Source: Draconibacterium sp. (lineage in GTDB: Bacteria > Bacteroidota > Bacteroidia > Bacteroidales > Prolixibacteraceae). Taken from it: DNA of 23,358 nucleotides. A model generated the notes under the pieces. That model had not been told where the DNA came from, searched no databases, and was given only the letters and a program-made list of their open reading frames with translations. Shown in pieces: positions 17,291 to 23,358 of the stretch; position 1 is the stretch's first letter; every line of letters begins with the position of its first letter. The position numbers were made by a program, and so were the translations under genes. The stretch spans positions 1-23,358 of the forward strand of contig JALUZN010000304.1 of NCBI GenBank assembly GCA_027011835.1, in the 5' to 3' direction.

Positions 17291-17353
17291 ATGAATTACG
17301 GACAAATACATCGCGGCCATCATTTAAATAACCAATCGTTAGGTAGGCTGTAA
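17291..17353 (+). CDS. hisL: Histidine operon leader peptide (20 aa, three His)
   Basis: This is a short frame starting ATG 17291 and ending TAA 17351-17353. The 20-residue peptide has His at positions 7, 10 and 11 (IHRGHHL) and none elsewhere. Three His codons within five is far above expectation for a 20-codon frame, and it sits between a promoter and an intrinsic terminator immediately ahead of hisG. The last codons (GGT AGG CTG) are the antiterminator strand itself, so a ribosome reaching the stop would cover it. This is the organisation of an amino-acid-specific attenuator leader. The symbol is used by analogy with enterobacterial hisL; the peptide is not homologous to it as far as I can see. 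Confidence 0.8.
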   Translation: MNYGQIHRGHHLNNQSLGRL

Positions 17354-17390
17354 TTATTTTGTCACTGTTTAAGATATTTAAAGGCTTGCC
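17342..17390 (+). promoter_or_regulatory. Antiterminator pairing of the his attenuator
   Basis: GGTAGGCT (17342-17349), at the end of the leader peptide, can pair over eight consecutive positions (including G-U pairs) with GGCTTGCC (17383-17390), which is the 5' arm of the terminator. The two structures are mutually exclusive. When ribosomes stall at the His codons (17309-17323) for lack of charged tRNA-His, GGTAGGCT is free, the antiterminator forms and hisG is transcribed. When translation runs to the stop codon, the ribosome masks it and the terminator forms. The pairing is seen in the sequence; the mechanism is inferred from classical his and trp attenuators. Confidence 0.65.
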
Positions 17391-17410
17391 GGTTACGGTG
17401 AGCCTTTTTT
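17380..17410 (+). terminator. Intrinsic terminator (his attenuator)
   Basis: AAAGGCTTGCC (17380-17390) and GGTGAGCCTTT (17397-17407) form an 11-bp stem with two G-U pairs around a six-base loop (GGTTAC), followed by a run of six T (17405-17410). It lies 38 nt before the hisG start and would stop transcription ahead of the operon when histidine is plentiful. Confidence 0.85.
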
Positions 17411-17448
17411 AATTTTAACAGAGCTTAAAAAAACACTAAATAAATAAA

Positions 17449-18309
17449 ATGGAAACAAAAATTAAAATTGCAATTCAAACAAAAGGACGGCTAAACGAGG
17501 ATTCGATGAACCTGATTAACGAAGCGGGAATTGGATTGAGTATTGGCAAACGCAAACTGGTATCGCAAGCAAAAAACTTCCCCATGGAAGCACTCTTTTT
17601 ACGCGACGACGATATTCCGCAAACTGTTGCCGACGGCGTTGCCGACATTGGTGTTGTTGGCGAGAATGAAATGCTAGAAAAAGAAGAGGATGTGGTAGTG
17701 ATTAAAAAACTAGGGTTTAGCAAATGCAGGCTTTCGCTGGCCATTCCAAAATCGATAGACTACCCCGGGTTAACATTTTTCAACGGGAAAAAGATAGCCA
17801 CCTCCTACCCCGTTATCCTGAAAAAATTTCTTGCCGAAAACAGTATCGATGCTGAAATTCACGTTATTACCGGCTCGGTTGAAATTGCCCCCGGAATTGG
17901 ATTGGCCGATGCAATTTTCGACATTGTTAGCTCGGGGTCAACACTGGTAAGCAACCGATTAAAAGAGGTTGAAGTAGTAATGAAATCGGAGGCCGTTTTA
18001 ATTGCCACACCAAATTTACCGGCAGCCAAACAGGAAATTATCGACGAGCTTATTTTCCGTATCGAATCGGTGCAGCGCGCCGAGGGCAAAAAATATATTC
18101 TGCTAAATGCTCCCAACGAAAAAGTTGAAGAGATAACCGCACTTCTTCCGGGAATAAAAAGTCCGACACTGGTTCCGTTGGCAAAAAAGGGCTGGAGCTC
18201 AATGCACTCGGTAATTAGCGAAGACGATTTTTGGGAAATAATAAGTAAGCTAAAAAAAGCCGGTGCCGAGGGAATTCTTGTTGTTCCTATTGAAAAGATG
18301 ATTTTTTAA
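17449..18309 (+). CDS. hisG: ATP phosphoribosyltransferase, long form
   Basis: HisG catalyses the first step of histidine synthesis, condensing ATP with PRPP to phosphoribosyl-ATP in the cytoplasm. The length of 286 aa and the C-terminal extension (about 210-286, ending GAEGILVVPIEKMIF) identify the long, self-sufficient form with its own ACT-like histidine-binding regulatory domain, so no HisZ is needed. Visible family motifs are KGRL near the start, GVADIGVVGEN (about 64-74), and the PRPP-binding region APGIGLADAIFDIVSSGSTL (about 146-165). It is the first structural gene of the operon, starting 38 nt after the attenuator T-run. Control is therefore probably double: attenuation of transcription and feedback by histidine. 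Confidence 0.97.
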   Translation: METKIKIAIQTKGRLNEDSMNLINEAGIGLSIGKRKLVSQAKNFPMEALFLRDDDIPQTVADGVADIGVVGENEMLEKEEDVVVIKKLGFSKCRLSLAIPKSIDYPGLTFFNGKKIATSYPVILKKFLAENSIDAEIHVITGSVEIAPGIGLADAIFDIVSSGSTLVSNRLKEVEVVMKSEAVLIATPNLPAAKQEIIDELIFRIESVQRAEGKKYILLNAPNEKVEEITALLPGIKSPTLVPLAKKGWSSMHSVISEDDFWEIISKLKKAGAEGILVVPIEKMIF

Positions 18310-18612
18310 TTGAGGAGGTAAAACGTTACCTAATGTTTCGAAATGTTTCGAACATTTAACGATAAACAGTAAATGAAACAACCATAACTATAATAGATTG
18401 TTAGATTTTTAGATATGAGGCACAAGACGAAAACAAAACAACTGAATATCAGCCATTTTATACAACTGTGAAGATTTATGTATTTTATTGATTATCAGTA
18501 TGGTATAAAAATACAACGAACTATTATAACTAAAGAATTTAACAAAAAAGAGAGATTTAAAACATCTTGTCTTGATTCTTGATTCTTGATTCTAAATTTT
18601 AATATTTAACAA
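18310..18612. other. hisG-hisD spacer with short repeats
   Basis: I see no gene in this 303-bp AT-rich spacer, which is long for a position inside an operon. It starts with a hairpin AGGTAA-AACG-TTACCT (18316-18331), then a 10-bp tandem repeat AATGTTTCGA x2 (18332-18351) whose second copy is part of AAATGTT-TCG-AACATTT (18341-18357), and ends with three copies of CTTGATT (18571-18591). The hairpins lack T-runs, so they are not intrinsic terminators. They could protect the hisG mRNA 3' end. Confidence 0.5.
18571..18591. repeat. Tandem repeat, CTTGATT x3
   Basis: There are three perfect head-to-tail copies of the 7-bp unit CTTGATT just upstream of hisD. It is short and simple, likely prone to slippage, and close enough to the hisD start to alter leader length if copy number changes. 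Confidence 0.85.
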
Positions 18613-19905
18613 ATGAAAACCTATATAAATCCGGAAAAAAGCAGTTGGAACGAAATTCTAAAACGCCCCCTTTTCGATGTTTCTGAGTTGTACGGAAAAG
18701 TACAGTCGGTTTTAAATGAAATAAAATCGGACGGCGATGCTGCGTTAAGAAAATATACACTTCAATTCGATGGTTTTCAGCTCGATACAATACGGGTTTC
18801 GGAAGACGAAATAAGTGATGCTGCAAAACAGGTTGATGAAGGCTTAAAAAAAGCCATTGCTCTGGCAGCCAACAACATTGCAACGTTTCATTCAGCCCAA
18901 AAACAGCCAATTACTAAAATTGAAACCACCGGTGGAGTTACCTGCTGGCAAAAACCGGTAGGTATAGAAAAGGTCGGGCTCTACATTCCCGGCGGCACAG
19001 CACCACTGTTCTCAACGGTTTTAATGTTGGCCATTCCTGCAAAAATTGCGGGCTGTAAGAAAATTGTGTTGTGTACTCCACCAAATAAAAAGGGCGAAAT
19101 TAATCCTGCCATTCTTTACGCGGCAGAAACTGCCGGAGTAACAGAAATATACAAACTTGGAGGGATACAGGCAATTGGAGCAATGGCATACGGCACAGCA
19201 ACCGTTCCGAAAACCTATAAAATTTTTGGCCCGGGAAACCAATATGTAATGGCTGCCAAACAACTGGTAAGTATGAACAGCGTTGCGATTGATATGCCGG
19301 CAGGACCTTCGGAAGTACTTGTTGTGGCCGACAAAACTTCGAACCCCGCATTTGTAGCTGCCGATTTACTTTCGCAGGCAGAACACGGCACCGACAGTCA
19401 GGTGATTTTGGTGGCCGACCAAACAGAAACCATCGATAAAATTAAAGCTGAAATTGATATTCAGTTAAATAAACTGCCGAGAAAAGAAATTGCATTAAAA
19501 GCACTCGAAAACAGTGTGTTAATTGTTTTGGAAAACGAAGCAGAGCGCATCGGCCTGATAAACGAATATGCACCGGAGCACCTGATTATCAGCACAGAGA
19601 ATTATGCTGAAATCTCGGAGCAGATAATAAATGCCGGCTCAGTATTTTTGGGTGCGTTCACTCCCGAAAGTGCCGGCGATTACGCATCGGGAACAAACCA
19701 CACACTGCCTACAAATGGCTGGGCTCGCTCGTACAGCGGCGTAAATATCGACAGTTTTCAACGTAAAATAACATTTCAGGAGGTTACAAAAGAGGGAATT
19801 CAAAACATTGGGCCGGCAATAGAAAAAATGGCGGCTGCCGAACAACTCGATGCGCATAAAAATGCAGTAACTTTGAGGTTGAGAGATATAAACACAAGGA
19901 ATTAG
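18613..19905 (+). CDS. hisD: Histidinol dehydrogenase
   Basis: HisD is the zinc- and NAD-dependent enzyme that oxidises L-histidinol to L-histidine in the last two steps of the pathway. The length of 430 aa is normal for the family. Key residues are visible: the zinc-site Gln and His in LLSQAEHGTDSQ (about 253-264), the catalytic Glu-His in YAPEHLII (about 320), the zinc Asp in AGDYASGTNH (about 353-362) and the terminal zinc His in LDAHKNAV (about 416). It also has GGTAPLFSTVLMLAIPA and GPSEVLVVAD. It is intact and appears functional. It follows hisG after a 303-bp repeat-bearing spacer and precedes an inserted nuclease gene. Confidence 0.97.
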   Translation: MKTYINPEKSSWNEILKRPLFDVSELYGKVQSVLNEIKSDGDAALRKYTLQFDGFQLDTIRVSEDEISDAAKQVDEGLKKAIALAANNIATFHSAQKQPITKIETTGGVTCWQKPVGIEKVGLYIPGGTAPLFSTVLMLAIPAKIAGCKKIVLCTPPNKKGEINPAILYAAETAGVTEIYKLGGIQAIGAMAYGTATVPKTYKIFGPGNQYVMAAKQLVSMNSVAIDMPAGPSEVLVVADKTSNPAFVAADLLSQAEHGTDSQVILVADQTETIDKIKAEIDIQLNKLPRKEIALKALENSVLIVLENEAERIGLINEYAPEHLIISTENYAEISEQIINAGSVFLGAFTPESAGDYASGTNHTLPTNGWARSYSGVNIDSFQRKITFQEVTKEGIQNIGPAIEKMAAAEQLDAHKNAVTLRLRDINTRN

Positions 19906-19983
19906 ACCTTGTTTAAAGAATTTAACAGGAGAAAAAATTCAAAGAGACAATGCCAAAAATATTGTAGAAACTAATTAGTACAT

Positions 19984-20027
19984 CATTCTGTTTGAAGAAC
20001 TCCTACGGAGAACTTGTTTTAGAATCT
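19984..20027 (+). repeat. Palindromic intergenic repeat, copy A (long form)
   Basis: This copy begins with an ATTCTG half and ends with TAGAATCTT, with an inner hairpin CTCC-TA-CGGAG and GAACTTGTTT between. It matches copy C (20406-20447) base for base over most of its length and in the same orientation. It lies just upstream of the GIY-YIG start at 20049. Confidence 0.75.
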
Positions 20028-20048
20028 TACAAAAAGAATACAATTAAA

Positions 20049-20336
20049 ATGAAAGGTGGATTCGTATATATTATGAGTAATATAAACAGAACAACGTTTT
20101 ACATTGGAGTTACCAGCGACTTGAAAACTAGAATTGCTGACCATAAAAATGGAATTGGTTCTGAGTTCACAAAAAAATACAACCTAACTGATTTATTATA
20201 TTATGAAGATTTTCCGGATATTTATCAGGCAATTGACAGAGAAAAACAATTAAAAAACTGGCATAAACAATGGAAAATAAATTTAATAAAATCAGTAAAT
20301 CCTGAGATGAATGATTTGTATTGGGAAATCAGATAA
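20049..20336 (+). CDS. GIY-YIG domain nuclease (UPF0213-like), stand-alone
   Basis: This is a 95-aa protein from ATG 20049. The open frame extends upstream to a TTG at 19992, but that part is repeat DNA. The GIY-YIG core is clear: FVYIMSN (the GIY position), then FYIGVTSDLKTRIADHK (the YIG motif with catalytic Tyr and Arg), FTKKYNLTDLLYYE, AIDREKQLKNW (metal-binding Glu) and INLIKSVNPEMNDLY. This is the small single-domain group that is scattered in many copies through Bacteroidota genomes, with no proven cellular role. Codon use is more AT-rich than in hisD and hisC. It sits between hisD and hisC, bracketed by palindromic repeats, which points to insertion rather than a role in histidine synthesis. 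Confidence 0.9.
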   Translation: MKGGFVYIMSNINRTTFYIGVTSDLKTRIADHKNGIGSEFTKKYNLTDLLYYEDFPDIYQAIDREKQLKNWHKQWKINLIKSVNPEMNDLYWEIR

Positions 20337-20347
20337 TAAATTAGAGA

Positions 20348-20366
20348 CCCTGAAACAAGTTCAGGG
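20348..20366 (-). repeat. Palindromic intergenic repeat, copy B (short form, inverted)
   Basis: CCCTGAA-N5-TTCAGGG is a perfect 7-bp hairpin 11 nt after the GIY-YIG stop. It carries the same AACTTGTTTCAG core as copies A, C and D but on the opposite strand. There is no T-run, so it is not a standard terminator. Confidence 0.75.
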
Positions 20367-20374
20367 TGACGTGA

Positions 20375-20448
20375 CTTACTAACCACAGTACTAAATTGAA
20401 AGGCTATTCTGTCCGAAGGACTCCTGTGGAGAACTTGTTTCAGAATCT
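20375..20448 (+). repeat. Palindromic intergenic repeat, copy C (extended long form)
   Basis: The palindromic part (20406-20447) resembles copy A, with an ATTCTG start, an inner CTCC/GGAG hairpin and an end CAGAATCTTA. The 31 bases in front of it (CTTACTAACCAC...) resemble those in front of copy D (CTTATTAACCAC...), so the repeat unit is larger than the palindrome alone. Confidence 0.7.
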
Positions 20449-20533
20449 TAGAAATATTTTTTAATTATGTATTAAGAATAAATGAATTATGAGATACTGA
20501 ATCCACGATGTATATCGGGACAGCATAACAAAA

Positions 20534-20588
20534 CTTATTAACCACGATTTAAAATTAGAACGTCATTCTGAACTTGTTTCAGAATCTA
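20534..20588 (+). repeat. Palindromic intergenic repeat, copy D (short form)
   Basis: ATTCTGAA-CTTGT-TTCAGAAT (20565-20585) is a near-perfect 8-bp palindrome, preceded by a lead-in (CTTATTAACCACGATTTAAA) similar to copy C. It ends about 40 nt before the hisC start. The 20448-20533 stretch between C and D holds no gene, only a minor hairpin (CGAT-GTAT-ATCG, 20506-20517). Confidence 0.7.
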
Positions 20589-20628
20589 ATAGACAGAACA
20601 ACAGTTAAATACTGAAATAATATTTACA

Positions 20629-21663
20629 ATGACAACAATAAAAAACCTGTTAAGGAAAAACATAAGCAATTTGCACCCCTACTCTTCGGCACGCGACGAG
20701 TTTACCGGCGAAGCAATGGTTTTTCTCGATGCCAACGAAAATCCGTTTAACGAACCCTACAACCGCTACCCCGACCCACTTCAAAAAAAGTTAAAAGAGA
20801 AAGTGGCGGAATTAAAAAATATTCCGGCCGAAAATATTTTTTTGGGAAATGGCAGCGACGAACCAATCGACTTATTAATTCGCGCCTTTTGCGAACCCGG
20901 CACCGACAATATTATTACCATCGACCCAACTTACGGAATGTATCAGGTAGCTGCCGATATTTCGGGAGTTGAATTACGAAAAGTTGCATTAACAACCGAC
21001 TTTCAACTCGATACCGATGCCATTTTGCAGGCAACCGACACAAATACCAAACTTATTTTCCTCTGTTCGCCCAATAACCCCACCGGAAACAGCTTGGAAA
21101 AAGAGGCGATTCTTCGTCTACTTAATCATTTTAAAGGAATCGTAATTCTCGATGAAGCATACACCGATTTTGCCCCCGGAAAATCGTTACTCCCCGACCT
21201 TGAAAGTTTCTCAAATCTTATAATTCTGCAAACTTTTTCGAAAGCGTGGGGAATGGCAGGAATTCGGCTGGGAATGGCATTTGCATCGACAGAAATAATT
21301 GAAATTCTGAATAAAATTAAATATCCATACAATTTAAATGTCTTAACCCAACAAAAAGCATTGGAACTTTTAAACAATAAAGAGACCGTTAAAGAATGGA
21401 TAAAACTGCTAATTGCCGAACGCGAAAAAATGGCAGAACAACTAAAAGAGTTTCCTTTTGTGGTAAAAATCTATCCGTCGGATGCAAATTTCCTCTTAAT
21501 TAAAATGCACGATGCAAAAGGTATTTACAACTACCTGGTTGAAAAAGGAATTATTGTACGCGACCGTTCGTCGGTACATTTATGCGACAACAGTTTACGA
21601 ATAACAATAGGCACACCGGAAGAAAACAACAAACTAACAGAAGCGTTAAATGAATTAATTTAA
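20629..21663 (+). CDS. hisC: Histidinol-phosphate aminotransferase
   Basis: HisC is the PLP-dependent class I/II aminotransferase converting imidazole-acetol phosphate to L-histidinol phosphate with glutamate as amino donor. At 344 aa it is of family size. Visible motifs are LDANENPFNEPYNRYPDP (about 33-50, substrate contact), GNGSDEPIDLLIRAF (PLP phosphate region), CSPNNPTGN (about 145-153), LDEAYTDFAPG (about 173-183), and the Schiff-base lysine in QTFSKAWGMAGIRLGMA (about 201-217). All key residues are present, so the enzyme is probably active. It starts shortly after palindromic repeat D and is followed 82 nt later by hisB. Confidence 0.96.
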   Translation: MTTIKNLLRKNISNLHPYSSARDEFTGEAMVFLDANENPFNEPYNRYPDPLQKKLKEKVAELKNIPAENIFLGNGSDEPIDLLIRAFCEPGTDNIITIDPTYGMYQVAADISGVELRKVALTTDFQLDTDAILQATDTNTKLIFLCSPNNPTGNSLEKEAILRLLNHFKGIVILDEAYTDFAPGKSLLPDLESFSNLIILQTFSKAWGMAGIRLGMAFASTEIIEILNKIKYPYNLNVLTQQKALELLNNKETVKEWIKLLIAEREKMAEQLKEFPFVVKIYPSDANFLLIKMHDAKGIYNYLVEKGIIVRDRSSVHLCDNSLRITIGTPEENNKLTEALNELI

Positions 21664-21745
21664 TAGACATTTTTAATAGGATGAAAATAAGAAAACACGC
21701 ATTATAGCCAACCGTTGAGAATAATATTAATCAGACAAATAAAAT

Positions 21746-22867
21746 ATGAAAAAAGCACTATTTATCGACCGCGACGGGACATTAATTGCAGAACCCGAAG
21801 ACGAACAAATTGATTCGTTGGAGAAACTGGAATACATACCCAAAGTATTTCGCAACCTCTATTTTATACAGAAAAATCTCGATTACGAACTGGTAATGGT
21901 AACCAATCAAGATGGATTGGGGACTGCATCGTTTCCTGAAGATACTTTCTGGCCAACCCACAATAAAATATTGCAGGCTTTCGAGAATGAGGGAGTTGTT
22001 TTCGACGATATTATTATCGACCGGACGTTCCCAGAAGAGAATGCACCCACACGCAAACCCCGCCTGGGACTGATGGGAAAATACACCGGTGGCGATTACG
22101 ATTTGGCAAACAGTTTTGTAATTGGCGACCGGTTAACCGATATTAAACTGGCCAAAAACCTCGGCGCAAAAGGAATTTTGCTTAACGACGGAACTCTGGT
22201 TAACGAACTCGAAAAACAAAATCTGACCAATGAATGTGTGCTTGTTTCTTCCGACTGGGACGATATTTATGCAACAGTAGCAGCTCCGCAACGAACTGCC
22301 GAAATTAAACGAACCACAAAAGAGACCGATATTTTTATTCAACTAAATTTAGACGGATCGGGAGTTTGCAACATTTCTACCGGACTGAACTTTTTCGACC
22401 ATATGCTAAACCAGATTGGCCGGCACAGCGGAGTCGACCTAAAAATAGAGGTAAAAGGAGACCTCGAAGTTGACGAGCACCACACCATTGAAGACACGGC
22501 GCTGGCACTTGGCGAGGCATTTAAAAATGCCATTGGTAATAAACTTGGAATGGAGCGTTACGGGTTCTGCCTCCCAATGGACGATTGTCTGGCAATGGCA
22601 GCAATCGATTTTGGCGGCCGACCGTGGTTAGTTTGGGAGACCGAATTTAACAGAGAGATGGTTGGCGATATGCCCACCGAAATGTTTATGCACTTCTTTA
22701 AATCGTTCTCCGATGCCGCTCTTTGCAACCTCAACATTAAAGCCGAAGGTAAAAACGAACACCATAAAATTGAAGCTATTTTTAAAGCACTTGCCAAAGC
22801 AATAAAAATGGCCGTTAAACGAGATATTTTTAATTTTGAACTTCCTTCAACAAAAGGAACGTTATAA
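21746..22867 (+). CDS. hisB: Bifunctional histidinol-phosphatase / imidazoleglycerol-phosphate dehydratase
   Basis: This 373-aa fusion carries two pathway activities. The N-terminal HAD phosphatase (about 1-170) hydrolyses histidinol phosphate and shows the nucleophile motif IDRDGTL (Asp8, Asp10), VTNQDGLG (about 52-59), Lys104 in TRKPRLG, and VIGDRLTDI (about 125-133). The C-terminal dehydratase (about 185-373) shows FFDHMLNQIGRH (216-227), the two manganese-binding motifs DEHHTIED (H245, H246, E249) and NEHHKIEA (H339, H340, E343), and CNLN near 327-330. The loop at about 88-105 (IDRTFPEENAPTRKP) lacks the Cys-His-Cys-Cys zinc ligands of E. coli HisB; I believe this is a trait of the Bacteroidota form rather than damage. 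Confidence 0.96.
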   Translation: MKKALFIDRDGTLIAEPEDEQIDSLEKLEYIPKVFRNLYFIQKNLDYELVMVTNQDGLGTASFPEDTFWPTHNKILQAFENEGVVFDDIIIDRTFPEENAPTRKPRLGLMGKYTGGDYDLANSFVIGDRLTDIKLAKNLGAKGILLNDGTLVNELEKQNLTNECVLVSSDWDDIYATVAAPQRTAEIKRTTKETDIFIQLNLDGSGVCNISTGLNFFDHMLNQIGRHSGVDLKIEVKGDLEVDEHHTIEDTALALGEAFKNAIGNKLGMERYGFCLPMDDCLAMAAIDFGGRPWLVWETEFNREMVGDMPTEMFMHFFKSFSDAALCNLNIKAEGKNEHHKIEAIFKALAKAIKMAVKRDIFNFELPSTKGTL

Positions 22868-22901
22868 AAAATATTAACCCCGGAGAAAGCAAAGAAAAGT
22901 C

Positions 22902-22919
22902 ACAGAGAAAACAGAGAAA
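22902..22919. repeat. ACAGAGAAA tandem repeat before the GxxExxY gene
   Basis: There are two head-to-tail copies of ACAGAGAAA, inside a purine-rich leader that starts ATTAACCCCGGAGAAA (22873). A related sequence, ATTAACCAAGAAGAAA (23322-23337, 13 of 16 identical), occurs at the stop codon of the gene, so the gene is bracketed by an imperfect direct repeat. Similar ACAGAG-type repeats are, from general experience, often found beside GxxExxY genes. Confidence 0.5.
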
Positions 22920-22939
22920 AATTAGATAAAATAAATACA

Positions 22940-23326
22940 ATGACTGAAAATGATATAACAGAAATAATTATTGGTTGTGCTATTAAAGTCCATAAGAACT
23001 TAGGTCCAGGGTTATTAGAATCGGCATATCAAGAGTGTTTGTTTTATGAATTAAAAAAGACAGGACTAAAAATTGAAAAAGAGAAGCCGCTACCTCTAAT
23101 TTATGAAGAAGTAAAATTAGACTGTAGCTATCGAATTGATTTACTAGTTGAAGATAAAGTAATTGTTGAATTAAAATCTGTTGACGAATTAAATAATGTA
23201 CATCTAGCACAGGTGCTAACATACCTAAAATTAAGTGACAACAAGATTGGGTTGTTAATCAATTTCAATGTAACACAATTAATTAAAGGACTTAAAAGAG
23301 TAATAAATAAGTACAAAAAAGATTAA
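22940..23326 (+). CDS. GxxExxY family protein (PD-(D/E)XK nuclease-like)
   Basis: This is a 128-aa protein with the family-naming motif G-LL-E-SA-Y in GPGLLESAYQECL (about 23-35), followed by a PD-(D/E)XK-type core: YRIDLLVEDKVIVELKSV (about 60-77, with the Asp and the Glu-X-Lys) and a Gln/Tyr helix VHLAQVLTYLKL (about 83-94). The length is typical and the protein looks intact, ending IKGLKRVINKYKKD. Its biochemical activity has not been established to my knowledge; the nuclease fold is inferred from the motif. It lies 72 nt after hisB in the same direction, is more AT-rich than the his genes, and is flanked by short repeats, so I read it as an insertion in or at the end of this his gene block. 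Confidence 0.9.
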   Translation: MTENDITEIIIGCAIKVHKNLGPGLLESAYQECLFYELKKTGLKIEKEKPLPLIYEEVKLDCSYRIDLLVEDKVIVELKSVDELNNVHLAQVLTYLKLSDNKIGLLINFNVTQLIKGLKRVINKYKKD

Positions 23327-23358
23327 CCAAGAAGAAAATATTTGGTAAACTATTCAAT

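Noticed and set aside
19992..20048. Longer GIY-YIG protein starting at TTG 19992
   Set aside because: The extra 19 codons are translated palindromic repeat A. The family normally starts at the MKGGFVYI position, which has its own ATG at 20049.
20348..20366. Hairpin after the GIY-YIG gene as an intrinsic terminator
   Set aside because: It has no T-run and belongs to the palindromic repeat family; termination here would also silence hisC and hisB.
19984..20588. Palindromic repeats as a CRISPR array
   Set aside because: Copies differ in length and orientation, spacing is irregular, a gene lies between them, and no cas gene is present.
21681..21707. Eight-codon frame with one His codon before hisB (MKIRKHAL)
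   Set aside because: A single His codon and no terminator or alternative hairpin nearby; it is not a second attenuator.

Overview
The window reads as chromosomal DNA of a member of the Bacteroidota, probably a Marinilabiliales/Prolixibacteraceae-type bacterium (the phylum call is strong, the family call is a guess). The evidence is two SusC/SusD outer-membrane pairs, lipoproteins with Bacteroidota-style N-termini, a fused HisB of the Bacteroidota type, AT-rich DNA with weak Shine-Dalgarno sequences, and promoter-like sequences fitting the Bacteroidota consensus TTTG-N19-TAnnTTTG. There are no rRNA or tRNA genes, no CRISPR array and no complete insertion sequence.

Left two thirds (243-15923, minus strand): one tightly packed operon-like array, transcribed from right to left: FAS1 lipoprotein (about 776 aa), SusC, SusD, two tiny coupled ORFs, FAS1 lipoprotein, FAS1 lipoprotein, second SusC, second SusD. 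A promoter with an exact consensus match lies just upstream at 15972-16002. All the soluble components carry lipoprotein signal peptides, so the products should form two TonB-dependent outer-membrane uptake complexes decorated with surface fasciclin (FAS1) lipoproteins. No glycoside hydrolase, peptidase, sulfatase, sigma/anti-sigma pair or hybrid two-component regulator lies inside the window, so the ligand cannot be named.

Middle (16245-17160, plus strand): two small zinc-knuckle proteins of unknown function, then an unusually GC-rich, inverted-repeat-rich stretch without a convincing gene.

Right third (17244-23358, plus strand): the start of a histidine biosynthesis operon, hisG-hisD-hisC-hisB. 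In front of hisG is a complete-looking transcription attenuator: a 20-codon leader peptide with three His codons (HRGHH), an antiterminator/terminator switch and a T-run. The his genes are unusually spread out: the hisG-hisD spacer is full of short repeats, the hisD-hisC gap holds a small GIY-YIG nuclease gene surrounded by palindromic repeats, and downstream of hisB lies a GxxExxY (PD-(D/E)XK-like) gene preceded by ACAGAGAAA repeats. These look like small self-contained insertions tolerated within the operon. The remaining his genes (hisH, hisA, hisF, hisI) would be expected beyond the right edge.

The three observations most worth following are the histidine attenuator, the FAS1-SusCD tandem with its two hidden micro-ORFs, and the nuclease-plus-repeat insertions in the his operon.
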